DNA of 64,000 bases, taken from contig NZ_JAQLDU010000001.1 of NCBI RefSeq assembly GCF_028209625.1, positions 240,092-304,091 of the forward strand, given 5' to 3'. Under the pieces are notes generated by a model that saw nothing but the letters and a program-made list of their open reading frames with translations, had not been told where the DNA came from and made no database searches. The position numbers and the translations under genes were made by a program. The stretch is from Collinsella aerofaciens (GTDB taxonomy: Bacteria; Actinomycetota; Coriobacteriia; Coriobacteriales; Coriobacteriaceae). Below are positions 53,203-62,689 of the stretch, piece by piece. How positions within the stretch are numbered: position 1 is the first letter of the stretch; every line of letters starts with the position of its first letter.

Positions 53203-53673
53203 CTACTGAGCGGTCGCGGTCGCGTTGGCGCCCGCGGCTGCATCCTGCGAAAAGTCAAGTGTAACGCTCTCGCTGGGCTCCACCATGCCATAAGCGCCCG
53301 CAAGGTCGCGAATGCGCGTGTCGGCGCCATAGACCGAATGCATGACCTCCAGGTCGGAGCTCTCATCGGTCGCCTTTTCGAGCGTATTGGTAAGCTCGGC
53401 GTTGCTGTTGAGCACCTGGGCCGTAACACCGGCGAGCGCCACGCGGGCGACGCCGATCGTCATGAAGATAGCCGCAATGATGCAAAACGTTTTAAGAACG
53501 CTCATGAAAACCGGGCTTACCGCCTGGTTTGCCTGACGGCCCGCGCCCGTGTAGACATCAAAGCGCGGCGTGCGCTGCTCACGGGGAGCAACGGGGGCCT
53601 GCGGCGTCTCACGATAGGCGGGCATGGCGTTCATATCATAGGCGAGTGCTGCGCTTGAAGTGTTGTAGCCCAT
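53203..53673 (-). CDS. ftsL: FtsL-like septum protein
   Basis: A 156-residue protein. It has a cytoplasmic head of about 55 residues, one transmembrane helix (about 59-80), and a short coiled coil with NSNAELTNTLEKATDESSDLE, then RDLAGAYGMVEP, a pattern shared by FtsL/DivIC. The tail is Ala/Thr-rich. The call rests mainly on its place between rsmH and pbp and on topology, since FtsL sequences are poorly conserved. Confidence 0.8.
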   Translation of the reverse strand: MGYNTSSAALAYDMNAMPAYRETPQAPVAPREQRTPRFDVYTGAGRQANQAVSPVFMSVLKTFCIIAAIFMTIGVARVALAGVTAQVLNSNAELTNTLEKATDESSDLEVMHSVYGADTRIRDLAGAYGMVEPSESVTLDFSQDAAAGANATATAQ

Positions 53674-53763
53674 GATATGCCGCCTCCCATCCCGAGTACG
53701 TTGGTAGTGTGTTTAAGCTTCGTTTATGGTGCGAGCGGGAGGTCCAATATCACGCGGTCGCGC

Positions 53764-54729
53764 CTACAGACGCTGCGCCACGCGGATTTTGGCTGATCTC
53801 GCCCGAGGGTTGCGCTCAACCTCATCAGGCTGTGCAACCAAGGGTTTGCGGGTGATGACCTTGAGTATCGGCACGTTGCCGCACACGCACACCGGAATCT
53901 CCGGCGGACACGTGCACCCCTGGCTCATCTCCTTAAAGTGGTTCTTTACGATACGGTCCTCGAGCGAGTGATATGAGATGACGCAGATACGTCCGCCCGG
54001 GTTGAGCCACCTGGTGGCGGCATCAAGCCCTCGTTCGAGCACATCGAGCTCGTGATTGACCTCGATGCGAATGGCCTGGAAACTTTTCTTGGCCGGGTGT
54101 CCGCCATGCCGACGAGCGGCAGCCGGGATACCCGCCTTGATGATCTCGACAAATTGGCCGGTGGTTTCGATCGGTTCTTGCTCGCGGCGGCGCACGATCT
54201 CGCGCGCGATCTGCGAGGCGAACTTCTCTTCGCCGTAGACGCGTAGAATCCGAGCGAGGTCGTGTTCGTTATAGGTGTTGATGACCTCAGCTGCGTTTAA
54301 GGTGTTATTACCCGGATCCATCCGCATGTCCAATGGGGCGTCCTCGTTATACGAAAAGCCCCTTCCAGGGATATCGAGTTGCGGTGACGAAACGCCCAAA
54401 TCGAACAGGAAGCCATCGACCCCGGGCACCTCGGCCGAGCAAAGCAGCTCGTCCAAGTCGCCGAAGTTGCCCTTCAGCAGCTGGTGCGGAACGCCGGGAA
54501 CCTCGCGGTCCAGACGGGCGCCAGCGGCCTCGAGGGCCATGTCGTCCTGATCGACGCCGAGCAAAAGACCCGTCTCCCCCACCTGCGCAGCCATCTTTAC
54601 CGAATGGCCGGCACCGCCAAGGGTGCAATCGCAGACAACGGAGCCGCTCTTTAGCCGCAGCGACTCAAGCACTTCGCCGAGCATGACAGGTTCATGCCGA
54701 TATTCTTGTGTCAAGATCCCACGCTCCAT
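53764..54729 (-). CDS. rsmH: 16S rRNA m4C1402 methyltransferase
   Basis: A 321-residue SAM-dependent methyltransferase (MraW). It has YRHEPVMLGEVLESL at the N terminus, the SAM loop DCTLGGAGHS, FDLGVSSPQLD, and ISYHSLEDRIVKNHF near residue 258. It modifies C1402 in the ribosomal P site. It begins 20 nt after mraZ. Confidence 0.96.
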   Translation of the reverse strand: MERGILTQEYRHEPVMLGEVLESLRLKSGSVVCDCTLGGAGHSVKMAAQVGETGLLLGVDQDDMALEAAGARLDREVPGVPHQLLKGNFGDLDELLCSAEVPGVDGFLFDLGVSSPQLDIPGRGFSYNEDAPLDMRMDPGNNTLNAAEVINTYNEHDLARILRVYGEEKFASQIAREIVRRREQEPIETTGQFVEIIKAGIPAAARRHGGHPAKKSFQAIRIEVNHELDVLERGLDAATRWLNPGGRICVISYHSLEDRIVKNHFKEMSQGCTCPPEIPVCVCGNVPILKVITRKPLVAQPDEVERNPRARSAKIRVAQRL

Positions 54730-54749
54730 CCGTTACCCGTGCCTTGCCC

Positions 54750-55184
54750 TTACGAGAAGAAGAGGTCCAGCAGGGCCTCATCGTCATCGTCCTCATCGGC
54801 CGCGGCGCGATCCCAAACCTCAAGGTGGTCGTAGTTGCCCACAACCGTGACCTCGCGGTCGAGGTTCGCCTGCTTGCGGAGAGACTCGGAAAGACCGATA
54901 CGACCGGCGCTGTCCACGTCCATCGACGTGGTGCGCTTGTTGATCGCCCTCATGAGCTTCTGGTCATTAATGTCACGCGGGTTAAAACCCTCGTGGCCCT
55001 CACGACCCGCGAAGAGTCCTTCGACCCACTTATCGAAGGCCTCGGCAGAGAACACGTACAGAGCATCGACATCCAGGGCTTTGAACACGCGAACGTGCTC
55101 TCCAAGCTCCTCGCGAAGGGGTGCAGGCAGGGACAGACGACCTTTTGCATCGAGATTGCGCTCGTATGCACCAGTCATTCCCAT
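54750..55184 (-). CDS. mraZ: MraZ transcriptional regulator
   Basis: A 144-residue protein with two SpoVT-AbrB-like halves. AYERNLDAKGRLSLPAPLRE is the first DNA-binding repeat and DSAGRIGLSESLRKQA the second. MraZ binds GTGGG-type repeats before its own gene and represses the dcw cluster. An acidic tail follows. The ATG has GGGGAGGG 5 nt upstream. It is the first gene of the cluster. Confidence 0.96.
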   Translation of the reverse strand: MGMTGAYERNLDAKGRLSLPAPLREELGEHVRVFKALDVDALYVFSAEAFDKWVEGLFAGREGHEGFNPRDINDQKLMRAINKRTTSMDVDSAGRIGLSESLRKQANLDREVTVVGNYDHLEVWDRAAADEDDDDEALLDLFFS

Positions 55185-55222
55185 GTGCGCCCTCCCCTCG
55201 GTTACTCAGATGGCACGTACGC

Positions 55223-55272
55223 GGGGAACCACCCCGCCTGTCGACGTCATTAATAATATGGGGAACCGCCCC
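55223..55272. repeat. Two copies of GGGGAACC(A/G)CCCC around the dcw promoter
   Basis: 13-mers at 55223-55235 and 55260-55272, differing at one base and 37 nt apart. One fills the spacer between -35 and -10, the other lies in the 5' leader. Each is partly self-complementary (GGGG...CCCC). Confidence 0.6.
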
Positions 55273-55281
55273 ATTTTTCAA
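55253..55281 (-). promoter_or_regulatory. Promoter of the dcw cluster
   Basis: On the minus strand TTGAAA (-35, 55281-55276), an exact 17-nt spacer, and TATTAT (-10, 55258-55253). Transcription should start near 55246, giving a 60-nt leader before mraZ. Confidence 0.8.
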
Positions 55282-55289
55282 CACCTTTC

Positions 55290-55328
55290 CCCACCCCTTC
55301 CCCCACCCCGCCCCACCACTCCACCCAC
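55290..55328 (-). promoter_or_regulatory. MraZ operator, four GTGGG repeats
   Basis: GTGGG on the minus strand at 55328, 55316, 55306 and 55294 (first base), spaced 12, 10 and 12 nt, about one helical turn. They lie just upstream of the -35. Known MraZ boxes are three to four such repeats spaced about 10 nt apart. Confidence 0.75.
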
Positions 55329-55391
55329 CATATATTGCAAAACACCCCCAATCATATGTTCGAAAACACAATATGTTGTGTTTACAGCAAC

Positions 55392-55443
55392 GGCGGGATG
55401 CCACCTGTGGCACCCCGCCTTTCAACCTCAACCTTCAAGTTGA
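55392..55443. promoter_or_regulatory. Hairpin and palindrome between mraZ and xerD
   Basis: GGCGGG-A-TGCCA/TGGCA-C-CCCGCC (55392-55419) forms an 11-bp hairpin; directly right is TCAACCTTCAAGTTGA (55428-55443), matching the ftsZ-leader palindrome. The remainder of the 460-nt spacer 55185-55646 is AT-rich or C-rich and codes nothing I can support. Confidence 0.45.
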
Positions 55444-55549
55444 CCTTGAGGCGATTTTTGCGTCCCTTTACATGCCGTTCACATCGCCCCCAAACTCCCC
55501 CACCCAAGGCACATGCGGCCCGCCACCGCGACGACAAGTGGCAAAAAAT

Positions 55550-55613
55550 GGGACGGACCCCAGATTGCCCATGCGCGCGCAAAAGCACGCCGCGGCAATC
55601 TGGGGCCCGTCCC
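55550..55613 (-). terminator. Long-stem terminator after xerD
   Basis: 20-nt arms (55550-55569 and 55594-55613) with one mismatch, followed on the minus strand by ATTTTTTG. Confidence 0.85.
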
Positions 55614-55646
55614 CAAATACCTATAGATATGCAGGCCAGCGATGTG

Positions 55647-56588
55647 TTAACGATGTGCCAGCGGGTGCGCCGCCAGATAGACCTCGGTCAGTTGCGTACG
55701 ATCGACATGCGTGTAGACCTGCGTGGTCGATATATCAGCATGTCCCAAGATCTCCTGTAGCACACGGAGGTCTGCACCGCCCGCAAGCATATGGGTGGCA
55801 AAGGAGTGACGCAGCGTATGGGGATGGAGTCCCACCAGCCCCACCTGGCGCCCGTAGCGCTCACAGATGGAATGGATGCCCTGGCGCGACAGACGGCGGC
55901 CGTTCTTATTTAAAAAGACCGCCGAGGTCTCGGTTCCGTGGGCATGGGCCGCCAAGCGAGAACGCCCCTCAGTTAAATAGAGCGTCAGAGCTCGCGCCGC
56001 GCTTCCCACCAGCGGGGACAGGCGTTCCTTTGAGCCCTTACCGCGAACGAGCACAAAGCCATCGTCGATATGGATATCGCCCACATCGAGCCCCACCAAC
56101 TCGCTCACACGCAAGCCGCATCCGTAGAGCACTTCCAAGATGGCATGGTCGCGCAAGCCCATCTCGCCCTCGGGGAAGTCTTGATCGAGCAGCGCCGAGA
56201 CATCCTCCACCGATAGATACTCCGGCAAACGCTCAGCCTTTTTAGGCAGGCGCAACGCCGCCGTTGGATTTTGGGCCACAATCCCATCGCGCACCAAAAA
56301 GGCATGCAGGCCCTTCACGGCCGCAAGCGCACGCTCCACCGAGGCATCGGAATAGCCCCCATCGCGACGGTCGGCGACAAAGCCCTCCACGACCTGACGA
56401 GTCGCCTCATCAAAAGACATGATGCCCGCCCGCTCCAGATAGGCGCAGTACGTCGTCAGGTCACGACGGTAGGCCGCAATCGTGTTGCGCGCCAAACCCC
56501 GCTCGACCGCGAGGTAATCGAGATACTCCCCCGCCGCCACGGCGAGCGACGAGGGAGTAGCTTCGGTATGTTCTTTGTTCGCCGGCAC
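55647..56588 (-). CDS. xerD: Tyrosine recombinase XerD-type
   Basis: A 313-residue recombinase that resolves chromosome dimers at dif with a partner. The N-terminal SAM-like DNA-binding domain covers residues 10-100. Catalytic residues are Arg in GCGLRVSEL, Lys in GKGSKER, HTLRH, His in GHADIST and Tyr in TTQVYTHV. GTG 56588 is the start, 2 nt after the pyrG stop, with only a weak GGA site, so it is probably coupled to pyrG. Confidence 0.92.
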   Translation of the reverse strand: MPANKEHTEATPSSLAVAAGEYLDYLAVERGLARNTIAAYRRDLTTYCAYLERAGIMSFDEATRQVVEGFVADRRDGGYSDASVERALAAVKGLHAFLVRDGIVAQNPTAALRLPKKAERLPEYLSVEDVSALLDQDFPEGEMGLRDHAILEVLYGCGLRVSELVGLDVGDIHIDDGFVLVRGKGSKERLSPLVGSAARALTLYLTEGRSRLAAHAHGTETSAVFLNKNGRRLSRQGIHSICERYGRQVGLVGLHPHTLRHSFATHMLAGGADLRVLQEILGHADISTTQVYTHVDRTQLTEVYLAAHPLAHR

Positions 56589-56590
56589 CC

Positions 56591-58258
<1,668 letters not shown>

Positions 58259-58380
58259 TTACCTGCGCTTCCCGTAGAAGTTGTCCATACACATCTTACG
58301 GGTCTTCATTGTAATACTCGCGACGCACGCCGCACGCAATTTTTCTTACGCGCAATAGCATTTCTCCATCTTGAAACAAA

Positions 58381-58406
58381 ACGCCGCCCGGTTTCCCAGG
58401 CGGCGT
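58381..58406 (-). terminator. Intrinsic terminator after the winged-helix gene
   Basis: ACGCCGCC/GGCGGCGT stem with an inner pairing, then TTTTGTTTC on the minus strand. Confidence 0.88.
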
Positions 58407-58430
58407 CGCTATGGCAAGGGTTACATGCTG

Positions 58431-58769
58431 CTATCGATCAGCAACCTCGTCCTCAAGCATTTCTTGAACGAGCATGCCGGTACGGACGCCCTCAAGATAC
58501 CACTCACCACGTTCGGTGAGGCAAATGCCATTTGCAAGCTGACCGCCGTCGTCGCTATAACGCGAGACGACATCAATCATACCTTCGGAATCCAAGCGAT
58601 CGATTGCGGCGCGGGCACGATACGGCGAAACCCCCACGCGCTCGGCAAGCGTTTTGCGCGAGAAACCATACGGCCCGCCATTGTCTTCGGTTTGCTGGTC
58701 GATCTCCATCAACACCAGCACCTCGACACGCTTCATATCGTTAACACTCGCACGACCCTTGCCCGCCAT
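58431..58769 (-). CDS. Winged-helix DNA-binding protein
   Basis: A 112-residue protein with a winged helix-turn-helix: MKRVEVLVLMEIDQQ (helix 1), SRKTLAERVGVSPYRARAAI (recognition unit) and SEGMIDVVSRYSDDG (wing). The tail is acidic. No ligand domain is present. Start 58769 has a full GAGGAGG at 5 nt. The target is unknown; it stands alone between DUF1846 and pyrG genes. Confidence 0.82.
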   Translation of the reverse strand: MAGKGRASVNDMKRVEVLVLMEIDQQTEDNGGPYGFSRKTLAERVGVSPYRARAAIDRLDSEGMIDVVSRYSDDGGQLANGICLTERGEWYLEGVRTGMLVQEMLEDEVADR

Positions 58770-58963
58770 AGCAGCCTCCTCAAACCGAGCACGAGCATCT
58801 AACGCGCCGTGCGCGACCGACACACCTCACGATGGCAGGTAATATCCATCATGCGGCATCCCGCTAAGGATGAAACAGTTACGGTTATTGTATACCGCTC
58901 AAATTGTTTCTAGGCAGGTAAACAGCTATTTTTCGCCGAAATAGACGCTTTATTGATCAAAAA

Positions 58964-58991
58964 GCCGTACCGGGCGCTAACCCGATACGGC
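58964..58991 (-). terminator. Intrinsic terminator after the DUF1846 gene
   Basis: 11-nt arms GCCGTA-CGGG/CCCG-TACGGC with one mismatch, then TTTTTG on the minus strand. Confidence 0.88.
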
Positions 58992-59025
58992 CAAAATGCA
59001 ATGCAATTACCGCGGTGCTTCAAAC

Positions 59026-60507
59026 TTAGCGATGGAAGAAACCGCGGCGCTCAAACTTGGGCTCGCAGCACACGTTGATACCCAGTTTGCGCAGTACCGT
59101 CTCGTCCGTCGGCGAGATAATCACGCTAAAGAAGGCATCGCAACCGCGCAGCTGCTCCAGGCCCGAAAGGACGCGAGCGGCCGTCTCACTCGTGGCCGAG
59201 GTGATCGACAGCGCCATAAGCGTCTCGTCGGTGTGGAGGCGCGGGTTTTTGCTGCCCAGGAAATGCGTCTTGAGCTTGCTGATGGGCTCGATCGCCTCAT
59301 CGCTAATGACCTCGAGCTCAAGGTCGACGCCCGAGACATGCTTGAGGGCGTTCATAATGAGCGAACTTGCGGCGCCCAGGCGCGTGGAGGTCTTACCGGT
59401 CACCACGGAGCCATCGGGCATGACCATGGCACCCACGGGACCACCCGTCAGCTGCTCCCTGGTGAGGGCCGCCGAGCGCGCCGGTGAGTAGTTCTTATCG
59501 ATGCCGGCTTTCTTCATAATAATCTTGAGACGGTCGACTTGCTCATCGCCCACGCCGGTACGGCGCACATTTTCGACCGCGGTAAAGTAGCGGCGAACGA
59601 TCTCCATCTTGGAAGCGTCGCGGCAGGCATCGTCATCGGTGATGGCAAAGCCGACCATATTGACGCCCATGTCCGTAGGGCTCTGGTAGGGGCTCTTGCC
59701 CAGGATCTTTTCCATCAGGGCACGGACTACCGGGAAGGCCTCGACGTCGCGGTTGTAGTTGACCGTGGTCTTGTTGTAGGCCTCCAGGTGGAAGGAGTCG
59801 ATGATATTGGCGTCATCGAGGTCAGCCGTGGCGGCCTCGTAGGCAATATTGACCGGATGCGTCAGAGGAAGATTCCAGACCGGGAAGGTCTCGAACTTGG
59901 CATAGCCGGCGGCCGTGCCATGCTTGTGCTCGTGATAGAGCTGAGACAGGCAGGTGGCAAGCTTGCCCGAGCCAGGACCGGGGGCAGTGACCACAACGAG
60001 CGGTCGGGTGGTCTCGACAAACTCGTTCTTGCCATAGCCATCGTCGGACACGATCAGATCGACATCGTGCGGATACCCCTCGATGGGATAGTGCAGCTTG
60101 GCGGGAATACCGAGCGCGTTCAGGCGGTTGCGGAACACATCGGCAGCGGGCTGGCCGGCGTACTGGGTGATGACCACAGCCGCGACGGCAAAGCCGTTGC
60201 CGCGGAACAGGTCGACCAGGCGCAAAACGTCCTCGTCATAGGTAATGCCCAGGTCACCGCGAGCCTTGTTCTTCTCGATGTGGTTCGCGTTAATGGCGAT
60301 GATGACCTCGACGTCGTCGGCTATGCTCTTGAGCATGCGAAACTTGCTGTCCGGCTCAAAACCCGGCAGCACGCGGCTCGCGTGATAGTCGTCAAACAGC
60401 TTGCCGCCAAACTCCAAATACAGCTTGCCGCCAAACTGCGAGATGCGCTCCTTAATATGAGCGGCCTGCAGCTCGATATATTTCGCGTTGTCGAAACCCT
60501 GGCGCAT
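59026..60507 (-). CDS. DUF1846/UPF0371 family protein
   Basis: A 493-residue soluble protein matching this family from end to end: opening GFDNAKYIELQAAHIKER, YLEFGGKLFDDYHASRVLPG near residue 30, and a P-loop-like VTAPGPGSGKLATCLSQ near 172. Structures exist for homologues, but no activity is agreed on. The glycine-rich loop suggests nucleotide binding. Start 60507 follows GGGAG at 6 nt. Confidence 0.88.
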   Translation of the reverse strand: MRQGFDNAKYIELQAAHIKERISQFGGKLYLEFGGKLFDDYHASRVLPGFEPDSKFRMLKSIADDVEVIIAINANHIEKNKARGDLGITYDEDVLRLVDLFRGNGFAVAAVVITQYAGQPAADVFRNRLNALGIPAKLHYPIEGYPHDVDLIVSDDGYGKNEFVETTRPLVVVTAPGPGSGKLATCLSQLYHEHKHGTAAGYAKFETFPVWNLPLTHPVNIAYEAATADLDDANIIDSFHLEAYNKTTVNYNRDVEAFPVVRALMEKILGKSPYQSPTDMGVNMVGFAITDDDACRDASKMEIVRRYFTAVENVRRTGVGDEQVDRLKIIMKKAGIDKNYSPARSAALTREQLTGGPVGAMVMPDGSVVTGKTSTRLGAASSLIMNALKHVSGVDLELEVISDEAIEPISKLKTHFLGSKNPRLHTDETLMALSITSATSETAARVLSGLEQLRGCDAFFSVIISPTDETVLRKLGINVCCEPKFERRGFFHR

Positions 60508-60667
60508 GTATGGCTCCCGTCCCGTTTTGTAAATTAAGTTCCTACGCGATTATAACGGAGCCTGCCCTCCCCGATGCCCAGGCCGTCAACAGGCACCAAC
60601 CAAACACGCCCACCGCAACCGCCGGGGACCCGGGGTGGCTCATTTGGAACGGGAAACAAGGCACTCA

Positions 60668-60811
60668 GCACCAACAATGAAAACGTCGCAGGTTAAGCAT
60701 AAGCCAGCGAAAGCCCGCCAGAGTAGGCAAAGCGCCCCTGCACCAACAATGGAAAGCGCCGCAGGCAGAGGGCGGACAGCGAGCGCCGTCCAGGACGTAC
60801 AAGTTGGCATG
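60668..60811. repeat. Imperfect tandem duplication
   Basis: GCACCAACAATG...CGCAGG occurs at 60668-60692 and again at 60740-60765, 72 nt apart, with looser similarity after each (CAGCGA...GC). No gene is supported in the 60508-61063 spacer. Confidence 0.55.
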
Positions 60812-60812
60812 A

Positions 60813-60853
60813 AAAAGGCAAGGCATAGACCTTTTGGTCATGCCTTGCCTTTT
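60813..60853. terminator. Strong bidirectional terminator
   Basis: AAAAGGCAAGGCAT pairs with ATGCCTTGCCTTTT, with an inner GACC/GGTC pair; T-rich on both exits. Confidence 0.9.
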
Positions 60854-60895
60854 GAATGACAAATTGTCGTCCTGGGCGGCGCGCAGCGTCGACCG

Positions 60896-61034
60896 GTTCC
60901 GGCGTTTGGTAAAACGCCGGAACGCAAGTCGCCCCCTCCCGCGCACGGAACGGGAGGGGGCTAAAGGTAGGAGTCTACCGGTGGGTTGACCCCACCGGAC
61001 AGACGATGACCAGATGATCCTTTACAGGATCGTC
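60896..61034 (-). other. Hairpin array in the 3' region of the arginine operon
   Basis: Four stems in 140 nt: 60896-60923 (12 bp, GGTA loop), 60931-60961 (11 bp), 60978-60998 (8 bp) and 61013-61034 (9 nt, one wobble). They lie between the carrier gene stop and the terminator at 60813, so they would form the 3' untranslated region. Confidence 0.65.
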
Positions 61035-61063
61035 AAGGTTTCCGTGGGGTACCCGTTGGGTAC

Positions 61064-62542
61064 TTAGATCATCACGCAAGCGATGGTCAGGATGATGGCG
61101 CAGACGACGGAGAGAGCGACGATGAGCTTAAGAGCAAACTTGAGCCAGGTCGTCCACTCGATCTTGGCCAGGGCAAGACCGCCCATGATGGCGCCGGAAG
61201 TCGGGGTGAACAGGTTCACGATGCCGATGGCGGCGGAGTAGATCATGACCATGACCTCGGGCGAGAAGCCGAGCTTAACAGCCAGCGGTCCCATGATGGG
61301 CATGGACACGGTAGCCATACCAGAGGTCGAGGGGATCAGGAAGGACAGGCCGAAGTAGACCAGGAAGCTCATGGGAGCGAAGATCACGCCGGACAGGCCA
61401 GCCAGAGCATTGGCGGCAGCGTCGAGGACGTAGACGTCGAGGCCGGTGCTAGCCATGAGGACGGAGATACCACGGGCAAGAGCGATGACGAGGACAACGG
61501 ACATCATGTCGGCAGCGCCGGTGATGAAGGTGTTGACGATCTGCTTCTCGGACAGGCCGCCGATAATACCGATCAGGACAGCCATGAGGAAGAACCAGGT
61601 GGAAGCCTCGTCGAAGTACCACTGGCCAATGGGCAGGCCGGTGATCAGGGCAGACCAGCCCTGAACGATGGCGTTACCGTCGGCGTCATAGACAGCGCCA
61701 GCATCGAAGAAGTTGGCGACGCCCTCGTTGAGGTCGGCTAGCGGAATGAAGCCGACGATCATGACGACGAAGGTGAAGGCAAAGGCGATCAGAACACCCT
61801 TCTGACGACCGGTGAGCTTGACCTCCTTGTTAACCTCGGAAGCAGCCTTGCCGTGAGTCTCTTCGGCGTCCTTGAGCTCCTGCATCGAAAGGATGGTGGA
61901 ACCCTTGTCAGCCTTAACCTTCTTGGCATAGTTCATGACGAAGAAGATGGACATGCCGGTGGTAACAATCCACAGGACGGCACCGAGGCCGATGATGATG
62001 GACTGGTTGACCTCGATGCCAACGCCGGTCAGAGCGTCGACGGCAGCGCCGACGGCGAACGGGTTAACCGTGGAGCCGAGGCAGCCGCAGCCAGCGCCGA
62101 GCAGGACGGTAGCGGCGCCGACCATGGGGTCGAAGCCAGCAGCCATCATCGTAGCGGCGAGCAGGGCGTAGAAGGGAACAGTCTCCTCGCACATACCATA
62201 GGTGGTACCACCGAGGGAGAAGATGAGCATCAGCACGGGAACGAGCATGATCTCATTGCCCTTAAGCTTCTGCACCAGAACGGCAATGCCGTTGTCCAAG
62301 GCGCCGGTTTCGGTCATCATGCCGAGGAAGCCGCCGAGGATCATAACGAAGAGGCAAACGGGCAGAGCGTCGGCGAAGCCCTTGACAGGGGCGGTGCAGA
62401 AATCGCTCAGGCGGGCAGCGGTAACCTCGCCACCGGACGTACCGGAGACGATAACGGTAATAACCGCGACAATTGCCAGCAGAGCAAGAAGAATGGTGAA
62501 CGATGAAGGCATACCGCGCTTTTTCTTAGCGGTCTCAGTCAT
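61064..62542 (-). CDS. YfcC-family amino-acid carrier, probable arginine/ornithine exchanger
   Basis: A 492-residue membrane protein with about 12 helices and two hairpin regions. GCGCLGSTVNPFAVGAA and LIPSTSGMATVSMPIMGP are the paired re-entrant-loop motifs of the DcuC/YfcC (ion transporter) group. A soluble loop lies around residues 205-240. Placed directly after arcA and arcB, it most likely swaps arginine for ornithine, as YfcC-type ArcD does in streptococci; this is inferred from context. ATG 62542 is 9 nt after GGGGGG. Confidence 0.85.
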   Translation of the reverse strand: MTETAKKKRGMPSSFTILLALLAIVAVITVIVSGTSGGEVTAARLSDFCTAPVKGFADALPVCLFVMILGGFLGMMTETGALDNGIAVLVQKLKGNEIMLVPVLMLIFSLGGTTYGMCEETVPFYALLAATMMAAGFDPMVGAATVLLGAGCGCLGSTVNPFAVGAAVDALTGVGIEVNQSIIIGLGAVLWIVTTGMSIFFVMNYAKKVKADKGSTILSMQELKDAEETHGKAASEVNKEVKLTGRQKGVLIAFAFTFVVMIVGFIPLADLNEGVANFFDAGAVYDADGNAIVQGWSALITGLPIGQWYFDEASTWFFLMAVLIGIIGGLSEKQIVNTFITGAADMMSVVLVIALARGISVLMASTGLDVYVLDAAANALAGLSGVIFAPMSFLVYFGLSFLIPSTSGMATVSMPIMGPLAVKLGFSPEVMVMIYSAAIGIVNLFTPTSGAIMGGLALAKIEWTTWLKFALKLIVALSVVCAIILTIACVMI

Positions 62543-62642
62543 AGTTCTCATCCCCCCTTCATAAATCATTTACTGATCTCGCCCGAAGCGGCTCTTCCGT
62601 GCCGTGCATGTCGCTCGGTGCGAGATTTTTACCAGACAAAAG

Positions 62643-62674
62643 CGCTCGGGGTGCGCAGCAATACACCCCGAGCG
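62643..62674 (-). terminator. Terminator after arcB
   Basis: Perfect 11-bp stem, 10-nt loop, then CTTTTGT on the minus strand. It lies inside the apparent arc operon, so the carrier gene would be expressed by read-through or from its own promoter. Confidence 0.85.
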
Positions 62675-62689
62675 AGATGCTAGATGCTC

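Noticed and set aside
55421..55450. MerR/SoxR-type operator (CCTCAA...TTGAGG)
   Set aside because: The dyad spacing does not match a MerR promoter and no gene lies downstream in the right direction; only the shared palindrome is reported.
55121..56245. 374-codon plus-strand frame
   Set aside because: It crosses the dcw control region and lies antisense to xerD.
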